This document shows, piece after piece, positions 45,411 to 53,242 of a stretch of DNA of 64,000 nucleotides. A model generated the notes under the pieces. That model saw nothing but the letters and a program-made list of their open reading frames with translations. It ran no database searches and was not told where the DNA came from. Origin of the DNA: Yinghuangia seranimata (GTDB lineage Bacteria > Actinomycetota > Actinomycetes > Streptomycetales > Streptomycetaceae); NCBI RefSeq assembly GCF_029953285.1, contig NZ_JASAOI010000028.1:124001-188000 (forward strand). Reading direction: 5' to 3'. Within the stretch, counting starts at the first letter, position 1, and every line of letters begins with the position of its first letter. The translations under genes and the position numbers were made by a program.

Positions 45411-48035
45411 GTGAGAGCAATCCGCCGATTCACCGTGCGCACGGTTCTGCCCGCTCCACTGGAGCCGCTGGGCGAGCTCGCGATGAACCTCCGCTGGTCC
45501 TGGCATGCGGAGACCCGCGACCTGTTCGAATCCATCGACCCGGAGACCTGGGCCGCCGTCGGCCAGGATCCGGTCCGACTGCTCGGCGCGGTGCCGACCG
45601 ACAAACTGGCCGCACTCGCCGAGGACCGCAGATTCCTGGCCCGCCTGACGGTGGCCGCCGAGGACCTGAACCACTACCTCACCGGGGCCCGCTGGTACCA
45701 GTCGCTCCCCGAACCCGGTACGACACCGGACGCGGCACCCGCCGCGATCGCCTACTTCTCCCCGGAGTTCGGCATCACCGCGGCCCTGCCGCAGTACTCC
45801 GGCGGTCTCGGCATCCTGGCCGGCGACCACCTCAAAGCGGCCAGCGACCTCGGCGTGCCGATCATCGGCGTCGGCCTGCTCTACAAGCACGGCTACTTCC
45901 GCCAGTCGCTGTCCCGGGACGGCTGGCAGCAGGAGCGCTACCCGCTGCTCGACCCCAACGAGCTGCCGCTGACCCTGCTGCGGCGGCCCGACGGCGACCC
46001 CGCGCGCGTCCTCATCGGCCTGCCCGGCGGCCGCGAACTCCACGCGCGCATCTGGAAGGCCCAGGTCGGCCGGGTCCCGCTGCTGCTGCTCGACTCCGAC
46101 ATCGAGGACAACGAGCCGTTCGAACGCGAGGTGACCGACCGGCTGTACGGCGGCACCAGCGAGCACCGGCTGCACCAGGAGATGCTGCTCGGCATCGGCG
46201 GCGTCCGCGCCGTACGCGAGTTCTGCGCGCTCACCGGCCACGCGCGCCCCGAGGTGTTCCACACCAACGAGGGCCACGCCGGGTTCCTCGGCGTCGAACG
46301 CATCCGCGAGTTCCACGAGAGCGACGGCCTCGACTTCGACGCCGCCCTCGAAGCGGTCCGCGCCGGCACCGTCTTCACCACCCACACGCCCGTCCCGGCC
46401 GGCATCGACCGGTTCGACCGCGAACTGATCGCCCGGCACTTCGGCGGCGACAACGCCAACGCCGCGGTGCCCGTCGACCGGGTGCTCGCGCTCGGCGCCG
46501 AGACCTTCCCCGGCGGCGAACCCGGCGTGTTCAACATGGCCGTCATGGGCCTGCGGCTCGCACAGCGCGCCAACGGCGTCAGCGAGCTGCACGGGCACGT
46601 CAGCCAGGGCATGTTCGCCGGCCTGTGGCCGGGATTCGACGCCGAAGAGGTGCCGATCGGCTCCATCACCAACGGGGTGCACGCACCCACCTGGGTGGAC
46701 CGCGACGTCCTCGACCTGGCCGCCCGGGAGATCGGGCACCAGCTCACCGAAGAGGCGCACGGCTGGTCCGCCATCGAGCAGATCCCCGCCCGGTCGGTGT
46801 GGGAGCTGCGCCGCACCCTGCGCGCGAAGCTGGTCACCGAGGCCCGTGCCCGGCTGCGCGCGTCGTGGAAGCAGCGCGGCGCGGGAGACGCCGAACTCGG
46901 CTGGACCGAGCACGCGTTGGACCCGGACATCCTCACCATCGGGTTCGCCCGCCGGGTCCCGTCGTACAAGCGCCTGACGCTCATGCTGCGCGACCAGGAC
47001 CGGCTGCGCGGCCTCCTGCTGCACCCCACCCGGCCCATCCAGATCGTCGTGGCCGGCAAGGCGCACCCCGCCGACGAGGGCGGCAAGCGGCTCGTGCAGG
47101 AGCTCGTCAAGTTCTCCGACGGCGAGGACGTGCGGCACCGCATCGTCTTCCTGCCGGACTACGACATCGCCATGGCGCAGCACCTCTACCCCGGCTGCGA
47201 CGTGTGGCTCAACAACCCGCTGCGGCCGCTGGAGGCGTGCGGCACGTCGGGCATGAAGGCCGCGCTCAACGGGTGCCTCAACCTGTCGATCCTCGACGGG
47301 TGGTGGGACGAGTGGTACGACGGCTCGAACGGATGGGCCATCCCCACCGCCGACGGCGTCGAGGACCCCGACCGGCGCGACGACCTCGAGGCCAACGCGC
47401 TGTACGACCTCGTCGAGCACAACGTCGCCGCCCGCTTCTACGACCGCGGCACCGACGGACTGCCGAGCCGCTGGCTGGAAATGGTCCGGCACACGCTGGT
47501 CTCGCTGGGCCCGAAGGTGCTGGCGTCCCGCATGGTCAAGGACTACGTCAACACGCTGTACGCCCCCGCCGCGCTGGCGGCCCGGGCGATGGCCGCGGAC
47601 GACCTGGCCGGGGCGAAGACGATCGCGCACTGGAAGGCCGAGGTCCGCGGGTCGTGGCCGCAGGTGCGGGTCGACCATGTGGAGTCCGGCGGGATAGGAG
47701 ACGCCCCCGAGGTCGGCAACACGCTCGACCTGCGGGTCTTCGTCTCGCTGGGCGAGCTGCGGCCGTCCGACGTCGAGGTGCAGGTCGTGCACGGACGGGT
47801 CGACGGCTCCGACGCGATCGTGGACGGCGCGGTCGCCCCGCTGAAGCCGGTGCGACGCGACGAGCACGGCCGGTGGCTGTACGAGGGCTCGCTCGCGCTG
47901 GACCGAACGGGTCCGTTCGGGTACTCCGTGCGAGTGATGCCGGCGCACACCCTGCTGGCCTCACCTGCGGAGCTCGGGCTCATCGCCGTTCCGGAGGACG
48001 GAGAGGGCGTCGCGGACGGTCTCCCGCTGAGGTAG
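45411..48035 (+). CDS. glgP: glycogen/alpha-glucan phosphorylase (short GT35 type)
   Basis: An 874-residue pyridoxal-phosphate enzyme that releases glucose-1-phosphate (or, in GlgE-pathway organisms, related products) from alpha-glucan ends. The N-terminus IRRFTVRTVLP matches streptomycete homologues, which supports the GTG at 45411 over the ATG six bases earlier. It has YFSPEFGI, QYSGGLGILAGDHLKAASD, TTHTPVPAGIDRF, and EACGTSGMKAALNG with the cofactor lysine. A promoter with its -10 box nine bases upstream suggests a leaderless or near-leaderless transcript. It is divergent from the synthesis operon. Confidence 0.95.
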   Translation: MRAIRRFTVRTVLPAPLEPLGELAMNLRWSWHAETRDLFESIDPETWAAVGQDPVRLLGAVPTDKLAALAEDRRFLARLTVAAEDLNHYLTGARWYQSLPEPGTTPDAAPAAIAYFSPEFGITAALPQYSGGLGILAGDHLKAASDLGVPIIGVGLLYKHGYFRQSLSRDGWQQERYPLLDPNELPLTLLRRPDGDPARVLIGLPGGRELHARIWKAQVGRVPLLLLDSDIEDNEPFEREVTDRLYGGTSEHRLHQEMLLGIGGVRAVREFCALTGHARPEVFHTNEGHAGFLGVERIREFHESDGLDFDAALEAVRAGTVFTTHTPVPAGIDRFDRELIARHFGGDNANAAVPVDRVLALGAETFPGGEPGVFNMAVMGLRLAQRANGVSELHGHVSQGMFAGLWPGFDAEEVPIGSITNGVHAPTWVDRDVLDLAAREIGHQLTEEAHGWSAIEQIPARSVWELRRTLRAKLVTEARARLRASWKQRGAGDAELGWTEHALDPDILTIGFARRVPSYKRLTLMLRDQDRLRGLLLHPTRPIQIVVAGKAHPADEGGKRLVQELVKFSDGEDVRHRIVFLPDYDIAMAQHLYPGCDVWLNNPLRPLEACGTSGMKAALNGCLNLSILDGWWDEWYDGSNGWAIPTADGVEDPDRRDDLEANALYDLVEHNVAARFYDRGTDGLPSRWLEMVRHTLVSLGPKVLASRMVKDYVNTLYAPAALAARAMAADDLAGAKTIAHWKAEVRGSWPQVRVDHVESGGIGDAPEVGNTLDLRVFVSLGELRPSDVEVQVVHGRVDGSDAIVDGAVAPLKPVRRDEHGRWLYEGSLALDRTGPFGYSVRVMPAHTLLASPAELGLIAVPEDGEGVADGLPLR

Positions 48036-48052
48036 CGGCATCCGCAGCGCGA

Positions 48053-48088
48053 CGGGCGCGGCATCGGGTGCTCCCGGTGCCGCGCCCG
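48053..48088. terminator. bidirectional terminator after glgP
   Basis: A 16-bp stem (CGGGCGCGGCATCGGG with its complement, one G-U pair) with a TGCT loop lies 17 bases from the glgP stop and 16 bases from the stop of the convergent gene. Confidence 0.88.
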
Positions 48089-48104
48089 CGTGCGGGTGAC
48101 GGTC

Positions 48105-48881
48105 TCAGCCGAGCACGTCGCGGACGGCGCGCGGCTGCGGGGCGGTCGTCGCCGACGTGGTGCAGTCGCCTGTGCGCTTGGCTCGAACGAGCGTGTGAGC
48201 CGGGGGAGGCGGCGGCGCGCTCGGCCACACCGGCGCGCTCGGCGGCAGGACGGGCAGCAGCCCCGGAAGGCTGAACGGCCTCCGCTCCTCGGTCCGCCGC
48301 ACGGCCCGGCGGCACGAGCTGGTGATCCACACCTCGACGCGGGTCTGGGGACGACCGCTGAAGACCCGGAACGTGTGCCCGTGTTCGACGGGGATCGCGC
48401 CCATCAGCAGCCACGCGTCGAACGGCCCGTTGCCGGCGGGGGCCGCGTCAGGGTTGGCGTAGCCGGTGACGGCGAAGCCGCATCCGACCGCGTGCTCGTA
48501 CATCCGGGTGAACGCGGTACGCGGATCCCCGCGCGGAGCGGCGAAGGCACCGGCGGCCCAGAGGTTGTAGTACCCCTCACGCCAGGGATGCGGCGTCCCT
48601 TCGTCGTCACACGGCCCGGCCTGAAGCTCGACGGCCCCGAGCGAGGAGGCCGCCCCGGCGGCGTCGAAGAACCCGCGCAGCAGCCGGTAGCCGGCCGCGC
48701 GTGCGTCGTCGACGGAGAGCACGGGGACGTCGGGGGCGTCGTACCCGCCGGAGGCGCCCGGCGCGGCGAAGCCGCCGCCGACGCCCGGCACGACGCCCGC
48801 GGGCCCGACCTCCGGTGCGGCACCGGCGCCGCCGCACCCCGGCGCTTCGCGCGGCGCGAGTTCGCGGCCTGGTCTCGTCAT
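48105..48881 (-). CDS. hypothetical protein, third gene of the WXG/DUF1023 cassette
   Basis: A 258-residue protein I do not recognise. The first 50 residues are Gly/Ala/Pro-rich; a compact middle (about 53-190) contains DDARAAGYRLLRGFFDAAGAAS, YYNLWAAGAFA and FTRMYEHAVGCGFAVTGYANP; the last 55 residues are Pro-rich with single cysteines. There is no signal peptide or membrane helix. The ATG overlaps the stop of the hydrolase gene (ATGA), so the two products are made together. In such cassettes a third gene could be an immunity or partner protein; that is inference. Confidence 0.65.
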   Translation of the reverse strand: MTRPGRELAPREAPGCGGAGAAPEVGPAGVVPGVGGGFAAPGASGGYDAPDVPVLSVDDARAAGYRLLRGFFDAAGAASSLGAVELQAGPCDDEGTPHPWREGYYNLWAAGAFAAPRGDPRTAFTRMYEHAVGCGFAVTGYANPDAAPAGNGPFDAWLLMGAIPVEHGHTFRVFSGRPQTRVEVWITSSCRRAVRRTEERRPFSLPGLLPVLPPSAPVWPSAPPPPPAHTLVRAKRTGDCTTSATTAPQPRAVRDVLG

Positions 48882-50464
48882 GGCTTCGCCGTGTCGTAGA
48901 AGCCCATCGTCACTCTCGCCTGGGCCGCCAAGCTCTCTTCCGGGGACTGGTCCGGGTTCAGGTCCCAGTAGCTGAAGTGGCCGCCGGGGTTGGTCGGGAG
49001 GCGGGTGGCGCCGAAGGCCGGGTCGCTCGGGAGGCGGCCGTGGACCATGCCGCCGGCCGGGGCTATGAAGTCCGCGTCGGCCTGTTCGACGAAGACGTGG
49101 TCGGGGTTCATGTGGAGGTCCGCGGCCTTGTCCACGTGAACGCCCGGGCTGCCGATCAGGATGATGTCGTTCGCGGCGAGGCCCTTGTCCGTCCGGGCGG
49201 CGTAGGCCACGACGTCGGAGCCGTAGGAGTGGCCGGTGACGGTGACACGTCCCCCCTGCGGGGCCGTCGCGCGGACGCCGTCGACGAACTGGCCCAGGCG
49301 GTTGGCGCCTTCCTCGGCCCGGGAGGGGCCGAGGCTGCTGCTGAAGCCGGTCCAGGTCGCCTCGGGCGCGTCGTAGTCGAGCCACAGGACGGCGGCCGCG
49401 TCGCCCGGCTCGTCGCGGGTGAGGCGGTCGGACGCGGTCTGCAACCGCGTGGTGCGGGCCAGGTGTTCGTCGAGTTTGCCGGAGACGGTCGCGTTGACCC
49501 CCGGCACGAACACTGCGGTGCTCGCCGCCGTGTCGGGGTTGCCGACCGCGATCACGACCTCGCCGTCGCGTGCCCGGTTGCCGAACTTCAGGAGCAGGAG
49601 CCGGCTTTCGGGCGGCCGGTTCGGGTCGGTGGCCAGGGCGTTCTGGATGGCGCGGAGGTTGTCCCACTCGCGCTTCTGGGCGTAGGTGGCGGTGCCGCCG
49701 GCGATGAGCGGTGCCAGGACGGCCAGGCGCGCGCTGAGCGTGGTGCGGTTGGCCTCGTCGCGCACCGTGCACGGGATGCCGTCCATGCCGCCGATCTGCG
49801 GACCGAACTCCGCGAGGTACGTGCGGCGTTTGGCCTCGCTGAGGGACGTCCACCACGCCGCGGCCTGCGTCGGGTCGAGGAACGCGAACGTGCGCGACAG
49901 GTCCTCGGCGGCGTTCTTCCACGCCGCGTCGTCGGCGGACGCGACCTCGAACGGCGACAGCCGGGCCAGCGCGGCGCTGTGTCGCGCGTCGGCGTCCGCG
50001 GCCTGGTCGAGGATGGCCTGAACCCGCCGGGTGTAGTCCTCGATCTTGTGCTTCCAGGCGAGTTCGGTCGCGGGGTCGCGCGGTGCGGCGTTCGGGACGG
50101 CCTCGGTGACGGTGAACCGCTCGCCCTGCCCGGTGACCGAGACGCCGTCGCGCAGCGCGCTGTACATCTCGCTGAACAGCCTGGTCTGTGCGCCGGCCAA
50201 CTCGTCGACGGCGAAGTCGAGTTCCGCGGCGATGCTGCGGGCCTCGACACCCGCGACGCGGATGCGCCGCAGCACGGTCTCCAGTTCGGCGTCGGCAAGG
50301 CCCGCGGCGTCGCCGGTCCAGCCCGCCGCCTCGGTGCCGGCGCAGACGCCGTACTCGAAGTCGCGGGCCAGGTCGTCGAGTCGGTGCATGGTGCCGGACC
50401 AGACCCCGGCGTGCGCGCGGAGGCCGTCGAAACGGGCGTTCTCCAACGCCTCGAAGGTGATCAT
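48878..50464 (-). CDS. DUF1023 alpha/beta hydrolase with N-terminal WXG100-like helices
   Basis: 528 residues. The N-terminus (1-150) is a helical WXG-like bundle (GWTGDAAGLADAEL at 48-61), then a linker, then an alpha/beta hydrolase of the DUF1023 family (about 300-515): a VFVPGVNAT strand, the nucleophile elbow GHSYGS (Ser413) and a C-terminal histidine in GGHFSYW (His496). DUF1023 hydrolases are common in actinobacteria, often beside ESX-type small proteins. Signal peptides are absent, so if exported it would use a type VII-like route. The substrate is unknown, probably a lipid or ester. Confidence 0.88.
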   Translation of the reverse strand: MITFEALENARFDGLRAHAGVWSGTMHRLDDLARDFEYGVCAGTEAAGWTGDAAGLADAELETVLRRIRVAGVEARSIAAELDFAVDELAGAQTRLFSEMYSALRDGVSVTGQGERFTVTEAVPNAAPRDPATELAWKHKIEDYTRRVQAILDQAADADARHSAALARLSPFEVASADDAAWKNAAEDLSRTFAFLDPTQAAAWWTSLSEAKRRTYLAEFGPQIGGMDGIPCTVRDEANRTTLSARLAVLAPLIAGGTATYAQKREWDNLRAIQNALATDPNRPPESRLLLLKFGNRARDGEVVIAVGNPDTAASTAVFVPGVNATVSGKLDEHLARTTRLQTASDRLTRDEPGDAAAVLWLDYDAPEATWTGFSSSLGPSRAEEGANRLGQFVDGVRATAPQGGRVTVTGHSYGSDVVAYAARTDKGLAANDIILIGSPGVHVDKAADLHMNPDHVFVEQADADFIAPAGGMVHGRLPSDPAFGATRLPTNPGGHFSYWDLNPDQSPEESLAAQARVTMGFYDTAKP

Positions 50465-50474
50465 GCCGGTGCGC

Positions 50475-50933
50475 CTATCGGGCGTCTGCGGTGTTGCGGG
50501 CCTCGGCTTCGAGATAGGCGCGCATGGTGAGCCGGATCTTCTCCGCGCAGGCGGTGGCGGCGGCCGATATCGCGCCGATCTCGCGGCCCCACGCCTCGGC
50601 GATGTCGGAGGCGGCGCGTTCGGTGCGCAGGCCGAGCGGGCCGGTGTGCGGCGCGACGGCGAGGCCGAAGGAGAGGCCCAGCATCAGGTCGGCGGCGTCC
50701 TCGGCGCGGGCGGCGGCGGGCTGGAGCATCTCGGGGTGCACCTGGAACGACCGGCCGTCGCCGGGCGTTCGGCCGGTGAGCAGGTGCGGGTCGCTGACGG
50801 GACGTCCGGGCACGGGCGACGGGGTGGTGACCGGCTTGGGCGCGCCGGGTCCCCCGGGTCCTCCCGGTCCGCCGGTCGCTCCCGGCGTGGGAGTCGTTCC
50901 GGGACCCTGCCCAGGGGTCGGTTGATCGGCCAT
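50475..50933 (-). CDS. small helical WXG100-like partner protein
   Basis: 152 residues. The first 45 are Pro/Gly/Thr-rich and disordered; the rest (about 60-152) is a helical hairpin: EMLQPAAARAEDAADLMLGLSFGLAV, a turn, then RAASDIAEAWGREIGAISAAATACAEKIRLTMRAYLEAE. Size and shape fit an ESX/WXG100-type helper, but the central turn lacks a clear WXG. It lies ten bases upstream of the DUF1023 hydrolase gene and is probably cotranscribed. Confidence 0.72.
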   Translation of the reverse strand: MADQPTPGQGPGTTPTPGATGGPGGPGGPGAPKPVTTPSPVPGRPVSDPHLLTGRTPGDGRSFQVHPEMLQPAAARAEDAADLMLGLSFGLAVAPHTGPLGLRTERAASDIAEAWGREIGAISAAATACAEKIRLTMRAYLEAEARNTADAR

Positions 50934-51088
50934 GACAAGTCCCCCGACTCATGCCACCGTCAGCTGCCACCATCTGAATACCGGCCGTCACTTTACTGAC
51001 TGTCCGCCCCAGGTGACAGGGCACATGCCGGGAAGGTCGGCTTCCGGTCACCTGGGGCGGCCGCGGCGGTTTCCCGTCGCGATCTGTC

Positions 51089-51124
51089 GATCAGTCAGAT
51101 CAGTCGGATCAGTCGGATCAGTCA
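51089..51124. repeat. four 9-bp tandem repeats (GATCAGTCR)
   Basis: GATCAGTCA/GATCAGTCG is repeated four times without a gap in the 255-base noncoding stretch between the WXG-like gene and the M28 peptidase gene (whose stop lies 65 bases further). GATC and the dyad-like TGAT/ATCA content make it a possible protein site, or simply slippage. Confidence 0.9.
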
Positions 51125-51188
51125 GGTTCGCCTGAATCGTCAGGCGGGTCGTTCACGTGCGCGGTGCGTGGTGCGGCTGCGCGGTCGG

Positions 51189-52733
51189 TCACTCGGCCAC
51201 GTGGTCCCCGGCCGCCGCGGCCGCCGGGGCCTTGGCCGCGCGGAGCGTCGGCGGGAGGCCCGGGTTGCCGTCGTTGTCGCCGTTGACCATGTGCGTGTTG
51301 TTGGCGAACGTGCCGAGCGCGTACCCCATGAGCTTGCCGTTGAGCTCGAGGTAGTTCTTGTCGAGGTTCGCGTAGGTGTCGCACGCCGAGTGGTAGCACT
51401 TGTCGTACGCGACGCCCGCCGTGCCGCCGAACTTCGCGGCCTGGTCGGCGGTCTTGACGCCCTCGGCGCCGGTGAAGGTGCCGCCGGAGGGGACGCCCAC
51501 GGCGATGAACGGCCCGTAGTCGGAGCGGCCGTCGAAGTCGGTGCCCTCGTGCGGCTTGCCCTTGTTGTCGAGGTAGCCGTTGAGGAACGCCTCGATCTCG
51601 GCGGAGCCGGCCGGGCCTGCGGGCGAGCCCGCGTGGTCCGAGTCGTCGCCGTCGTACACGAACTCGGCGGAGTTCGGCGACGCGATCATGTCGAAGTTCA
51701 GGTACAGCGCGATCTTGCGCTGGTCGGCGGGCGCGAGCGAGTCGACGTACGCCTGCGAGCCGAGCAGTCCGAACTCCTCGCCCGACCACCACGCGAAGCG
51801 CAGCTTGTTGGCCGGCCGGTCCTCGATCTTGCCGAGCTGGATGGCGGCCTCGATCAGCGCGGCGCTGCCGGAGCCGTTGTCGTTGATGCCCGGGCCCGCG
51901 GCGACCGAGTCGAGGTGCGCGCCGGCCATGACCACGTTGTCCTCGTCGCCCCACTTGGACTCGGCGATGACGTTGGTGGTCTTGCGCTGCTCGCGCAGCT
52001 GGCGCAGTTCGAGCGTGATCGTGACCGGTCCGGAGGCGGCCTGGGCGGCGAGCGCCTCACCGGCCTCCTGGGTGATGCCGCCGGTCGGGACGATGCCCGC
52101 CGCCGGGTCTCCGAGCGTGCCGTTGAGGTCGCCGGGGACGCGGTTGTATATGACCGCGGCGATGGCGCCGGCGCCGGCCGCGGTGGCCTGCTTCTGGGCG
52201 AACGTGCAGCCGCCGCGCTTGATGAGCGCTATCTTCCCGGCGTAGTTGCCGGTCGCGTAGTCGGCCGGGTCGCAGCCGTACGTCGCGTCGGCGTCGTCGG
52301 CGGGGACCACCGCGATCTGCCCGGTGATGCCGCCGACCGGGGTGGACGGCGAGTACGACATGACCTTGATCGGCACGTCCGAGGGCGCCGGCGAAACGAC
52401 CTTGAGGGTCTCGGCCAGCGTCTCGGTGTACGTGAACTCGAACTCCTGGCGGGTGACCAGGTAGCCGGCGTCGTACAGCGCCTCGTCGACGTAGTCCGCC
52501 GAGGCGTTGTGCCCGGGGGAGCCGGCGACGCGCGTGCCGTTGTTGTTGTCCGCGATCTTCTGAAGTGCCTTGAGGTGCTTCAGTATCTTGTCCGCCGTGA
52601 CCTTCTTGGCGACCATGTCGCCGAGCTTGGCGTCGTCGTGCGGGTGGGCGGCCGCGGGGGTTACCGCAAGGCCGACCAGCGCGAAGCCCGCCAGAGTGGC
52701 GGTCAGGGCCCGGCCGAGGTGACGGTGCGTCAT
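51189..52733 (-). CDS. secreted M28-family aminopeptidase with PA domain
   Basis: A 514-residue exported zinc aminopeptidase of the S. griseus aminopeptidase/Leu-aminopeptidase type. The signal peptide spans 1-29 (ends PAAA-HPHDD). A protease-associated domain (about 125-225, with GKIALIKRGGCTFAQK) is inserted before the catalytic core. Metal ligands are visible in AGAHLDSV, INDNGSGS, WSGEEFGLLGS, LNFDMIAS and YHSACDT. It cleaves hydrophobic N-terminal residues of peptides outside the cell. No strong ribosome site precedes the ATG at 52733. Confidence 0.94.
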   Translation of the reverse strand: MTHRHLGRALTATLAGFALVGLAVTPAAAHPHDDAKLGDMVAKKVTADKILKHLKALQKIADNNNGTRVAGSPGHNASADYVDEALYDAGYLVTRQEFEFTYTETLAETLKVVSPAPSDVPIKVMSYSPSTPVGGITGQIAVVPADDADATYGCDPADYATGNYAGKIALIKRGGCTFAQKQATAAGAGAIAAVIYNRVPGDLNGTLGDPAAGIVPTGGITQEAGEALAAQAASGPVTITLELRQLREQRKTTNVIAESKWGDEDNVVMAGAHLDSVAAGPGINDNGSGSAALIEAAIQLGKIEDRPANKLRFAWWSGEEFGLLGSQAYVDSLAPADQRKIALYLNFDMIASPNSAEFVYDGDDSDHAGSPAGPAGSAEIEAFLNGYLDNKGKPHEGTDFDGRSDYGPFIAVGVPSGGTFTGAEGVKTADQAAKFGGTAGVAYDKCYHSACDTYANLDKNYLELNGKLMGYALGTFANNTHMVNGDNDGNPGLPPTLRAAKAPAAAAAGDHVAE

Positions 52734-52982
52734 TCACTACCTTTCCTGGGCAAATCGGGCGTGCCTGCACACACGTGTGCCCCGTGGGATGGTGGGCGTG
52801 GTGCGAGACGCGCGGGGACGTTGCGCGGAAACGTATCCCCTGGGTCCGCTGAGGGAACAGATGTTCCGCCCGGAATTTACAAACAATCCCGGGAATGGCG
52901 GGCAACAACCGGAATCCTGCCTGCCGTTAGGCCGAACGGGTGGAAGAACTCCGGTTCGACGCCTAAGATCCGCCGCGCGCGC

Positions 52983-53141
52983 TCAGTGCAGGACGAGGTC
53001 GCGGAAGGTGCCGGAGACGGCCAGGAGCACGGCGAAACCCAGCACCGGCGTGACGATCAACGCGATCACAATGCCGATGCCGTAGTCCATCAGGCGCAGC
53101 CGCCAGCTGTCCCATTCCTCATCGTGCTCGGGGTTTCCCAC
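52983..53141 (-). CDS. 52-residue single-pass membrane protein downstream of the kinase gene
   Basis: A short gene starting at GTG with GGGGGAG six bases upstream. The product begins VGNPEHDEEWDSWRL, then has one hydrophobic helix (about 20-44: YGIGIVIALIVTPVLGFAVL) and ends FRDLVLH. The acidic/tryptophan-rich head should be cytoplasmic. It lies 101 bases downstream of the kinase-SBP gene on the same strand, so it may be cotranscribed. The short length prevents family assignment, but codon use and ribosome site support a real gene. Confidence 0.72.
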   Translation of the reverse strand: MGNPEHDEEWDSWRLRLMDYGIGIVIALIVTPVLGFAVLLAVSGTFRDLVLH

Positions 53142-53242
53142 CGCCGCACTCCCCCTTCATCGCGGTGCGGCGAGTCTAGCCGCGGGACAGGCGCCCCGCG
53201 CGGCGACGACTTGGTCGGTCCCGACCCGTTCGGAGCAGCCGT

